A stretch of 8,267 bases of DNA, taken from the NCBI GenBank assembly GCA_900545905.1, contig URBA01000051.1, positions 1-8,267 of the forward strand, written 5' to 3'. This document shows, piece after piece, positions 1 through 6,135 of this stretch. Positions within the stretch are counted from its first letter, which is position 1. Each line of letters starts with the position of its first letter. The notes under the pieces are model-generated. The model was given only the letters and a program-made list of their open reading frames with translations, was not told the origin of the DNA and did not search any database. The position numbers and the translations under genes are program-made. This DNA is from an uncultured Collinsella sp. Its GTDB lineage: Bacteria > Actinomycetota > Coriobacteriia > Coriobacteriales > Coriobacteriaceae.

Positions 1-1455
1 CACGTGCGCAACGTGCTCAAAGCGCGCGCCCGCCGCGAGGCAGCGGAGCGTCAGGCCGTAATCCTGGGCACCCGCAACGTCTTCTGGCGACACGCCAATG
101 CGATCGATGAGCGCCTTCTCCACCATTAGAAAATGAGTAACGCAGTTATGGCTATAGAGCAGGTCGACGTTGAGCCTGGTCTTAAAGACCGGCTGGCCCC
201 ACTCCCCCGTTTTCTGGAACATGTCCTCGTCGCAGAACAGGACCTGCGGGCGACCGTCCTCGGCAGCCTTGTTCAGCACGGTAACATAGTGAAACAACGC
301 ATCCGGTTCCAGGATGTCGTCGTGGTCCAAGAATGCGATGTAGTCTCCAGTCGCTTGCTGAATACCTGCGTTGGTGTTGACCACGATGCCGCCGTTACCG
401 GGCAGCTCGATGCGACGGACGCGCTCGTCGCGAGCGGCTGCCACAAGATTGGCCACTGCATCCCATTCGGGCGAGGCGTCCATCAGCAGCAATTCCCAGT
501 TGTCATAGCTCTGGGCAAGCACCGAATCCAGCAACTCGCGCAGGTAGACCAGATCGGTCTTATAACACGGCACCACAATGCTCACGAGCGGCCTGTAGGC
601 GAATGCCGCCGCGGCGACGCGCTGACACGCCAAGTCGCCCGGCTTTGCGCGATGTTGCTCAAACCAACGGCGATAGGCAGCATCATCCGCGCGCGCATCC
701 TTCATGCGGTTCCAGCTGTCGTCGACCATACCGTTGTACAGGCGGCCATCCATGGCGCAAAAACCGCTCTGAATCTGGCCCGCGGGATCAGTTGCAATCG
801 CAACAAAGTCTCGAATGTCCTCGGGCATCTCCACGCTCAGATACATTTTATTGACGCGGCATCCGTTCTGCTGCGGCACATCGATCTGCGATTCAAACAC
901 ATGCACGGTGACATCGATGGCATTCATATGCGTATCGAAAATCTGGAGCTCAGGTGCGCACTGAGGGTCTCCAGCCCAGGTAACCTCATAGCGCCACGCC
1001 GCGCCGGCGTCTGCCGGCAAATAACGAACGGCATCGATCTCGTAGAGGCCGCAGTGTTCGCCACGCTGCGCATCGCGGATAAGCGCACACAGCGCAGGCT
1101 TTGCTTTGTAGTTAATCTTGGATTCCAGCTTGGCCACGCGGCTATCGAGGCGAATGGAGCCCAACCTTTGGCCACCGGATGCAAAAACGACATCCATCGA
1201 CGAGCCATCCAAAAACGGAAGCACCAAGACGGCGAGCTCGCGCTCGTAATCGGAAACGGAAGGGCAAAGCGCCAGCACACGGCCATGATCGACCGGGAGC
1301 ACCAGCGACGGCACACAAGAACCACTCGTCGTCGCATGGGCAAACGATTGAGAACCCTCCCGCTCAATAAGCGCGGCGACATCCTGACCGGCAAAACGAA
1401 GCAGCACAAACAGACGGCCCTGACTGCGGCAAAGTGCCAAACGCTTGATACTCAT
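1..1455 (-). CDS. Large GT2 glycosyltransferase with N-terminal extension (gene C), 3' end cut by window edge
   Basis: Probable sugar transferase for a cell-surface polysaccharide, acting at the cytoplasmic face of the membrane; donor and acceptor are unknown. The reading frame is open for 485 codons from ATG at 1455 to the left edge. Residues 1 to about 285 form a region I do not recognise, ending in a linker (YRRWFEQHRAKPGD) typical of long GT2 enzymes. The GT2 domain starts near residue 289 (LVSIVVPCYKTD), followed by NGGIVVNTNAGI, the nucleotide-sugar/metal motif FLDHDD at 375-380, FCDED, and GAQDYGLTLR at 462-471, which resembles the G-x-QDYDLxLR acceptor-side motif of rhamnosyltransferase-like GT2 proteins. 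The frame leaves the window just where a VxHVPxVLYHWR-type motif would be expected. The ATG directly follows the TAG of the upstream gene (TAGATG) with only a weak GAGA-like ribosome site, so translational coupling is likely. Family assignment is secure; the sugar is not. Confidence 0.9.
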   Translation of the reverse strand, partial: MSIKRLALCRSQGRLFVLLRFAGQDVAALIEREGSQSFAHATTSGSCVPSLVLPVDHGRVLALCPSVSDYERELAVLVLPFLDGSSMDVVFASGGQRLGSIRLDSRVAKLESKINYKAKPALCALIRDAQRGEHCGLYEIDAVRYLPADAGAAWRYEVTWAGDPQCAPELQIFDTHMNAIDVTVHVFESQIDVPQQNGCRVNKMYLSVEMPEDIRDFVAIATDPAGQIQSGFCAMDGRLYNGMVDDSWNRMKDARADDAAYRRWFEQHRAKPGDLACQRVAAAAFAYRPLVSIVVPCYKTDLVYLRELLDSVLAQSYDNWELLLMDASPEWDAVANLVAAARDERVRRIELPGNGGIVVNTNAGIQQATGDYIAFLDHDDILEPDALFHYVTVLNKAAEDGRPQVLFCDEDMFQKTGEWGQPVFKTRLNVDLLYSHNCVTHFLMVEKALIDRIGVSPEDVAGAQDYGLTLRCLAAGARFEHVAHV

Positions 1456-2523
1456 CTACAATTCTCGCTTTCCCAGGGCGTTCGCTGCCATGCGTTTGCA
1501 GGCACCCAGGCGCCCAAACCTCAAGACGTCGTAATCGAACATGAGCTTTTTGCACTCACGGGCATTGGGGGCCTTGCTGGTAAGCGCCGCACGCACCATA
1601 GCGGCAACAGAAGGAGCGCATTGTGCGAGCGCAGCATCGCTACCCACAGCAAAGTCGGCAAGTGCCGTGGCAACGGCAGCAAACACCTTGCCGCAGTCCG
1701 AACCCAGCAACCTGAGCGCATCGTACAGCACCAGGTCGCAGAGGAAGTACGCCAGGTCATTGGCATGCTGAGCATCGAGACCGTCGCGCTGCCAGTCAGC
1801 CAGCACCGCGGAGTAAATCTTCACGTGCTCCAGCAGACGTGTCTCGTCGTCGTAGCGCATGGTGTCCATGAGCGAACCCTTGCGCGCCACGCGGTAGTCG
1901 TACAGCTTGTTCGAAATAAGCGCGGTCTTGTGCGAACGACCGTACACGGCAAAATCGAAGACCTGGTCCTCGCCATACTTGACGGTTTCATCGAACACGA
2001 TCCCGTTGCCCAGCAAAAACTCACGCTTGCAGGCGGTGCGCCATGCAAAGGGGCGAGATGCTTCCTTAAACAGCAGGTCAGAGCTATAGCCTTCAAACGA
2101 CACACCGCGTGGACTCAGTGCATAGTTAAGCCACGGATACCCCGCCTCCAGCGGATACGGATTCGCGCCAAAGGTCAACACGTCGCAATCCTCGCGTTCA
2201 AAGGCATCGACGATCACGCGGCACGCATCGGGCGTAAAGCGGTCGTCGGAATCCAAGAACGCGACGATAGGCGACGTGGACGCAGCGATGCCTGCATTAC
2301 GTGCGCTCGACAGGCCGCCGTTCTCCTTATCGACCAGCGTAAAGCGCGCGTCCTTTTCGCAATAGGCAGCCGCAATATCGCGCGAACCGTCCGGCGAGCC
2401 GTCGTTGACCAGCACGCCTTCCCAATCGGGCATGTCCTGCGCAAGCAGGGAGTCCAGGCACCAGGCCAGGTACTCCTCCACGTTATAGATGGGAACGACA
2501 ACGGAAATCTTGGGGGTAGCCAT
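1456..2523 (-). CDS. GT2 family glycosyltransferase (gene B')
   Basis: Predicted cytosolic GT-A fold sugar transferase of 355 residues, probably adding one residue of a surface polysaccharide repeat. The N-terminal catalytic domain is complete: ISVVVPIYN at 6-14, VNDGSPDGS at 39-47, GGLSSARNAG at 69-78 and the metal-binding DSDD at 91-94. The C-terminal half carries RPFAWRTACKREFL and YGEDQVFDF (GED at 184-186), a layout shared with gene B at 3729-4769; the two are distant paralogues. I chose ATG at 2523 over an in-frame TTG at 2529 because AGGAG (2533-2537) lies 9 nt from the ATG but only 3 nt from the TTG. That ribosome site overlaps the stop codon of the upstream gene (TAGGAG), and the gap between the genes is 12 bp. 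The stop abuts the ATG of the next gene. No signal peptide or membrane segment is evident. The substrate cannot be inferred. Confidence 0.93.
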   Translation of the reverse strand: MATPKISVVVPIYNVEEYLAWCLDSLLAQDMPDWEGVLVNDGSPDGSRDIAAAYCEKDARFTLVDKENGGLSSARNAGIAASTSPIVAFLDSDDRFTPDACRVIVDAFEREDCDVLTFGANPYPLEAGYPWLNYALSPRGVSFEGYSSDLLFKEASRPFAWRTACKREFLLGNGIVFDETVKYGEDQVFDFAVYGRSHKTALISNKLYDYRVARKGSLMDTMRYDDETRLLEHVKIYSAVLADWQRDGLDAQHANDLAYFLCDLVLYDALRLLGSDCGKVFAAVATALADFAVGSDAALAQCAPSVAAMVRAALTSKAPNARECKKLMFDYDVLRFGRLGACKRMAANALGKREL

Positions 2524-2532
2524 AGTCAAGTG

Positions 2533-2537
2533 CTCCT
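2533..2537 (-). promoter_or_regulatory. Ribosome binding site AGGAG deciding the ATG start of gene B'
   Basis: AGGAG on the minus strand overlaps the TAG stop of gene A' and sits 9 nt from the ATG at 2521-2523. It sits only 3 nt from the in-frame TTG at 2527-2529, so the ATG is preferred. Confidence 0.65.
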
Positions 2538-3654
2538 ACTGTGCGACCGGAACGTCATCGGGGTGCGGATTATCACCGTAGGTGCGCTGATACGTCAGCA
2601 CGCGCCAGACCAGCGGCAGGCCGCCAATCTTAAAGTAATGCTTAAACGTATTGAGCTTGCCCGGCTTCTTAAAGTCAAAGCGCGAATCGATATAGGCGCG
2701 GGGCGATTTGACCATCAGGCGCAAGTCGGTCTCGCCACGCGGATCAAACAGCGACAGGTCAAAGCGACCGGCATCCCAATCGGACTTGAGCTCGGGAGAG
2801 GCCTTCTCCCAAAACTGCTCGCGCAACTCATCGACCAGGCGCTCATCATTCCAACGGTACGTATCGACCTTCATGCGCATTAAAATGCCCTGGAGTTGAG
2901 CCTTAAGCTCGGGGCGTTCATCCAAAAAGCGCTGCATCTCGGCATATTCGTCGCAAACGCAAAACACCTTGTTGGGCGAATTAACGGAGCTCTTCTCGTT
3001 ATCTTGCCGATAGCACAAAATGGGGTCCGCAATAAATGCGGCACGTTCGGCACAAGCCCAAACTTTAAAGTTAAAGCCTGCGTCCTGATACGAGGCACCC
3101 GGCGTGGGAAGGAACCGAATCTGATTGTCGTTGAGGAACTCACGCCGATAGATAGCCGACCAAATGGAAGGTTTGCGGTAGAAGATGCCCGGGCGATCGA
3201 CGGGGCGATACGCGGCGCCCGTCATATGCTCGTCGATGATCCCAAACAGCTCACGGCGCTCGCTGGGCGTGGACCAATACAGGTAAAAGTCGCCCTTTAC
3301 CACATCGGCATGCTCAGTATCGGCCTTGGCGACCAGCTTTTGGAGCGAATCCTCAAACATAAAGTCGTCAGACTCAAGGATGCCCACGTACTCACCGCGC
3401 GCCATCTCCAGGCCGCGGTTCATCGAGTCGCCGTAGCCGCTGTTGGCTTTGTCGATCATCTTTACACGAGAGTCGCGCTCCATGTACTCGCGGATGATAT
3501 CCGGCGAGCTATCGGTGGAGCCGTCGTTGATACAGATGATCTCGATGTCCTTGAGCGTCTGAGCCACGGCGGAATCGAGGCACTCGCGTAAGTAGCGTTC
3601 GACATTGCAAATGGGGACAAGCAGCGAAACTTTAGGGGTATCAGAGTTCTGCAA
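2536..3654 (-). CDS. GT2 family glycosyltransferase (gene A')
   Basis: Predicted 372-residue GT2 transferase, a close paralogue of gene A at 4776-5879. Motifs in order: VSLLVPICN at 9-17 (Cys16 where the family normally has Tyr), CINDGSTDSSPD, KANSGYGDSMNRG, and the nucleotide-sugar/metal motif ESDD at 94-97. The C-terminal half has KPSIWSAIYRREFL, PTPGASYQDAGF and CYRQDNEKSSVNS, hallmarks of this actinobacterial/streptococcal GT2 subtype. The frame is open upstream to 3873, but that extension (rich in Arg, Cys and Pro) overlaps gene B in another frame. The TTG at 3654 is preceded by a perfect AGGAGG (3660-3665) at 5 nt spacing and aligns with the TTG start of gene A, so I place the start there. 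The tail (residues about 340-372) is unlike that of gene A. It probably belongs to one operon with its neighbours, although the 74 bp upstream could hold an internal promoter. Confidence 0.92.
   Translation of the reverse strand: MQNSDTPKVSLLVPICNVERYLRECLDSAVAQTLKDIEIICINDGSTDSSPDIIREYMERDSRVKMIDKANSGYGDSMNRGLEMARGEYVGILESDDFMFEDSLQKLVAKADTEHADVVKGDFYLYWSTPSERRELFGIIDEHMTGAAYRPVDRPGIFYRKPSIWSAIYRREFLNDNQIRFLPTPGASYQDAGFNFKVWACAERAAFIADPILCYRQDNEKSSVNSPNKVFCVCDEYAEMQRFLDERPELKAQLQGILMRMKVDTYRWNDERLVDELREQFWEKASPELKSDWDAGRFDLSLFDPRGETDLRLMVKSPRAYIDSRFDFKKPGKLNTFKHYFKIGGLPLVWRVLTYQRTYGDNPHPDDVPVAQ
3361..3630 (-). repeat. Direct repeat copy 1 (inside gene A')
   Basis: This block aligns without gaps to 5581-5850, offset exactly 2220 bp. 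By hand count 227 of 270 bases match (about 84%), including an uninterrupted 31-bp identity at 3417-3447. It encodes the N-terminal nucleotide-sugar-binding half of the GT2 domain up to the ESDD motif. It is a paralogous gene segment, not a mobile repeat. Confidence 0.85.
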
Positions 3655-3659
3655 GAGAA

Positions 3660-3665
3660 CCTCCT
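3660..3665 (-). promoter_or_regulatory. Ribosome binding site AGGAGG deciding a TTG start (gene A')
   Basis: A perfect AGGAGG on the minus strand lies 5 nt before the TTG at 3652-3654. It argues against the longer frame that would begin at 3873 inside gene B. The spacing is the same as in paralogue A. Confidence 0.75.
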
Positions 3666-3688
3666 GTTGAATAGCGTGTAACAGGGTT

Positions 3689-3697
3689 ATTTTAGCA
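3689..3697 (-). promoter_or_regulatory. Possible internal extended -10 element before gene A'
   Basis: TGCTAAAAT on the minus strand resembles an extended -10 (TGnTATAAT) and lies in the 74-bp gap between genes B and A', the longest gap inside the GT run. A transcript from here would have a leader of about 28 nt including the AGGAGG ribosome site. No convincing -35 is visible. It may simply be an AT-rich spacer. Confidence 0.2.
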
Positions 3698-3728
3698 GCC
3701 GAGTTGCGGCGGGCGGCAGCGCTTGGAA

Positions 3729-4769
3729 TTAAAGAAAGCGCTCCAGGCAGGCTTTGAGACCGCGAGTCGAAAGATAGAACAGCGTGGCGTCTGCCATCGA
3801 AACGCCCGAGGTCGTCGCAACGAACTTGTGGGCAACACGGCAAACGGCGCCCTTGGCAGGCATATCCGTCCACTCCGTTCCCAAAAACGTCGTAAGGTCC
3901 ATGTTGACGCGAGCCGCCACGCGATGGAAGTCATCGGCATCCAAGCGCGCCAGGTCGAACACGATTAGGTCTAAAAACCAAGTTATCAGCTCGCCGGGGC
4001 ACAGGTCCAAAAGACCGTAGGCCGCCCAGTCCTCCAAGACCTCCTCGAGCATCCTCATGTGGGCGTCAAGTTTTTTGGCGCGAGCCTCGGCACTGTTGAA
4101 CTCGTGCGTCGCCGATTCGCTCTCCATCACGTAGTGGTAGAACTTGTCCGGCATGACGACGGTCTTGCGGGCAAGCGCATAAGCCGCAAATTGGAAGACG
4201 ACGTCCTCGCCCAAAGCCAGACCGGGGGCGAAGCGAATGCCTTCGCGATTGAGCAGCTCGCGCGAAAAAGCCGCACGGCAGGCATAGGGCTGCGCATTCG
4301 AATGGAACAGCAGTTGGGGATCACGGGCGCCAAAGATACCAGCTTTGGGACTAATGAGTTGCTGGACGCGTTTGGGGGCAGCATCGGCAGGTTCACAGAC
4401 GCCGCCAAAAACGGCGGCCTCGGCATCTGCAGACTCCATGGAATGCAGCACGCGCTCGACCGTCTGGGCATCGATGTAATCGTCGGCGTCCACAAAAAAG
4501 ACGGTCTCGCCCTCGACGGCATCGATACCGGCATTTCGAGCACACGAGACACCCGCGTTTTCCTGGTCAATCACCAGCACGCGATCGTCGGACTGCGCGA
4601 TCTGGCACAACACGTTAAACGAATCATCAGTCGAACCGTCGTTGACGCAGACAACCTGAATCGAGCGCTCGGACTGAGCCAACAGCGAATCGAGGCATCG
4701 CTGAATGGAGCGCGCGGAGTTATAAACGGGGACGACAATGGTAGCTTTAGGACACGAGGCCTCTCCCAT
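3729..4769 (-). CDS. GT2 family glycosyltransferase (gene B)
   Basis: Predicted 346-residue cytosolic GT2 sugar transferase. The catalytic domain shows ATIVVPVYNS at 9-18, CVNDGSTDDS at 41-50, NAGVSCARNAG at 71-81 and the metal-binding DADD at 94-97. The C-terminal part contains PYACRAAFSRELL and LALGEDVVFQFAAY (GED at 187-189), matching the layout of gene B' at 1456-2523; similarity to B' is clear but much weaker than that between A and A'. The ATG at 4769 lies 6 bp after the TAG of gene A. A purine-rich GAGGGGG (4779-4785) at 9 nt spacing, inside the end of gene A, can serve as ribosome site. The short gap suggests co-transcription and possibly translational coupling. No membrane segments are visible. 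The sugar is not predictable; the GED motif is common in GT2 enzymes of capsule and exopolysaccharide loci. Confidence 0.93.
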   Translation of the reverse strand: MGEASCPKATIVVPVYNSARSIQRCLDSLLAQSERSIQVVCVNDGSTDDSFNVLCQIAQSDDRVLVIDQENAGVSCARNAGIDAVEGETVFFVDADDYIDAQTVERVLHSMESADAEAAVFGGVCEPADAAPKRVQQLISPKAGIFGARDPQLLFHSNAQPYACRAAFSRELLNREGIRFAPGLALGEDVVFQFAAYALARKTVVMPDKFYHYVMESESATHEFNSAEARAKKLDAHMRMLEEVLEDWAAYGLLDLCPGELITWFLDLIVFDLARLDADDFHRVAARVNMDLTTFLGTEWTDMPAKGAVCRVAHKFVATTSGVSMADATLFYLSTRGLKACLERFL

Positions 4770-4775
4770 GCCGAC

Positions 4776-5879
4776 CTACCCCCTCAGCGATTCGATGAGG
4801 AAGGCAGCAACCACGCCTGGGCCTCCAACCGAGGCGTAATACTTAGCACGCCCCAAGGCGCCATCCGTCGCAAAACTCGGATGCTCGTCAACCCAGCCCT
4901 CAGGATCTTTGAGGATGGCAGCGAGATTTGCGCGCTTCCACGGCTTGAGGTCGTCAAGCGAAAAGTCCCCGGCGTCCAAGGCCGCTTGGAACTCCTTGGC
5001 CATCTGAACCAGGAACTCCTTATAGAACTTAGGCGCCAGGCGCACGTAGTTCCACATGTACGAATCGTACTTAATGAGCTGATTGAACTTGAGCATGCGC
5101 GCGACATCGACGCTTACGTGGTCGCGGGCATAATCCTCACGAATCCAACGCTCAATCTCGGCATACTCGGTATTGACGCAAAAGACCTTAGCCGAAGAAT
5201 TGACCGAGGAATTCTCGTTGTCCTGGCGATACGACAACACGGCATCATGCAGGTAAACAGCCTTATCGGCGCACGCAATCACCTTAAAGGCAAATGACGT
5301 GTCCTGAAAGGATGCCCCCGGAGTCGGCAGGAACTTAATGCCGTTGCGCTCAAGAAAATCGCGACGGTACACGGCCGACCAAATCGACGGCTTTTGTTTA
5401 AAGAACTGCGTCGTGTCGCTCGGGTGCACCGGCTTGCCGCAGTCCTTGGCCTTAAACATCTCGTGCAGCGAACGGCGCTCCTCGGGCTTAGACCAGTAGA
5501 AATCAAAGTTCGCCTTCGCAAAGTCGGCATTATTGGTATCGGCGGCCGAGACAAGTTTTTCGAGTGCGTCGGGCGCCATAAAGTCATCGGACTCCAAGAT
5601 GCCAACGTACTTGCCACGCGCCATCTCCAGACCGTGGTTCATCGAGTCGCCGTAGCCGCTGTTGGCCTTGTCGATCATCTTGACGCGTCCATCGCGCTCC
5701 ATATACTCGTGGATAATCGCCGGCGAGTTGTCGGTCGACCCGTCGTTAATGCAGATGATCTCAATATCCTTGAGCGTCTGCGCCAGGGCGGAATCGAGAC
5801 ACTCGCGCAGGTAGCGCTGAACATTGTAAATGGGAATAAGCAGCGACAGAACAGGGCTGCCAGAGGCGTTAGTAGACAA
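4776..5879 (-). CDS. GT2 family glycosyltransferase, first gene of the minus-strand operon (gene A)
   Basis: Predicted 367-residue GT2 sugar transferase for a surface polysaccharide. Motifs: LSLLIPIYN at 11-19, CINDGSTDNSPA, KANSGYGDSMNHG, ESDDFM at 96-101 (metal and nucleotide-sugar binding), KPSIWSAVYRRDFL at 163-176, PTPGASFQDTSF at 185-196, and SYRQDNENSSVNS at 216-228. Over the 90 residues from SLL to ESDDFM it is identical to gene A' at 80 positions by hand count; the C-terminal half is far more diverged and the tails do not match. The start is TTG at 5879, supported by AAGGAG (5885-5890) at 5 nt spacing and by the same arrangement in gene A'. It is the promoter-proximal member of the run of five GT2 genes and lies divergent to the gene at 6136. 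No signal or membrane segment. Family is certain; donor and acceptor are not. Confidence 0.94.
   Translation of the reverse strand: MSTNASGSPVLSLLIPIYNVQRYLRECLDSALAQTLKDIEIICINDGSTDNSPAIIHEYMERDGRVKMIDKANSGYGDSMNHGLEMARGKYVGILESDDFMAPDALEKLVSAADTNNADFAKANFDFYWSKPEERRSLHEMFKAKDCGKPVHPSDTTQFFKQKPSIWSAVYRRDFLERNGIKFLPTPGASFQDTSFAFKVIACADKAVYLHDAVLSYRQDNENSSVNSSAKVFCVNTEYAEIERWIREDYARDHVSVDVARMLKFNQLIKYDSYMWNYVRLAPKFYKEFLVQMAKEFQAALDAGDFSLDDLKPWKRANLAAILKDPEGWVDEHPSFATDGALGRAKYYASVGGPGVVAAFLIESLRG
5581..5850 (-). repeat. Direct repeat copy 2 (inside gene A)
   Basis: Partner of the block at 3361-3630 in the same orientation, with the 31-bp identity at 5637-5667. Similarity drops at the DNA level just past the ESDD motif (below 5581), where the frames must be shifted to align and only short protein motifs remain common. 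Confidence 0.85.
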
Positions 5880-5884
5880 ATGTG

Positions 5885-5890
5885 CTCCTT
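5885..5890 (-). promoter_or_regulatory. Ribosome binding site AAGGAG deciding a TTG start (gene A)
   Basis: AAGGAG on the minus strand lies 5 nt before the TTG at 5877-5879. No ATG or GTG near the conserved N-terminus offers a better match, so this site fixes the start. Confidence 0.7.
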
Positions 5891-5943
5891 AGGAAATACC
5901 TGTCGTTTCATGGTATCAAAGGGTCAGCGCGCCAGCGGGCGTT

Positions 5944-5973
5944 TATATAATCTATGGAGCCTCTTGCGGGCAA
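5944..5973 (-). promoter_or_regulatory. Candidate sigma-70-type promoter of the GT operon
   Basis: On the minus strand TTGCCC (5968-5973) is followed after 18 bp by TATATA (5944-5949) in an AT-rich patch within GC-rich surroundings. Transcription would start near 5937, leaving a leader of about 57 nt before the TTG start at 5879. The -35 box is weak, and the assignment is by inspection only. Confidence 0.4.
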
Positions 5974-6003
5974 AGCAGCCCCACGTCATGCGGCGGGCCC
6001 GTG

Positions 6004-6022
6004 GCAGGTTCCTGCGTTTTAT
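6004..6022 (+). other. Small hairpin followed by a T-rich run in the divergent region
   Basis: GCAGG-TT-CCTGC (6004-6015), effectively four stem pairs with a four-base loop, is followed by GTTTTAT. Read on the plus strand it looks like a very weak terminator or attenuator between the upstream TATAAT (5946-5951) and the gene at 6136. The stem is too short to be confident. Confidence 0.2.
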
Positions 6023-6029
6023 TCAAAGC

Positions 6030-6060
6030 TTGCCGTCAAGGCGCGCCGAGCCTTTACAAT
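6030..6060 (+). promoter_or_regulatory. Candidate promoter of the galactofuranosyltransferase-like gene
   Basis: TTGCCG (6030-6035) and TACAAT (6055-6060) lie 19 bp apart, slightly longer than ideal, and would give a leader of roughly 70 nt before the ATG at 6136. The spacer holds the inverted repeat AAGGC-N7-GCCTT (6038-6054), abutting the -10 box. A perfect TATAAT further upstream on the same strand (5946-5951) is an alternative -10, but I see no good -35 in front of it. Confidence 0.35.
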
Positions 6061-6135
6061 AGGACAGTCCCAAGGACGTATTCGATAGCTTCCGTGCAGC
6101 GCATGCGCGCCGCTCGTGAAAGGATATATTGCCCC

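Noticed and set aside
133..2883. A 916-codon open frame on the plus strand
   Set aside because: It lies exactly codon-on-codon opposite genes C and B' and into A', and crosses gene boundaries. The product shows no recognisable motif and is rich in His, Arg and Ala. It exists because the minus-strand genes rarely use TTA, CTA and TCA, which would be antisense stops.
3655..3728. Intrinsic terminator between genes B and A'
   Set aside because: Only four-pair stems (such as GCCG-CAACT-CGGC on the minus strand) are present, and the following TAAAATAAC is not a proper T-tract.
3655..3873. Upstream extension of gene A' to a start at 3873
   Set aside because: It would overlap gene B in another frame, shows no GT2 conservation, and ignores the perfect AGGAGG before the TTG at 3654.
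4059..5297. A 412-codon plus-strand open frame, with similar ones at 2896-3591 and 5394-6062
   Set aside because: These are antisense shadows of GT2 genes whose products carry clear conserved motifs. They have no ribosome sites or family resemblance of their own.
6001..6135. Upstream extension of the plus-strand GT gene to GTG at 6001 or ATG at 6103
   Set aside because: The extra residues do not resemble the family N-terminus, they cover the likely promoter, and neither start has a ribosome site.
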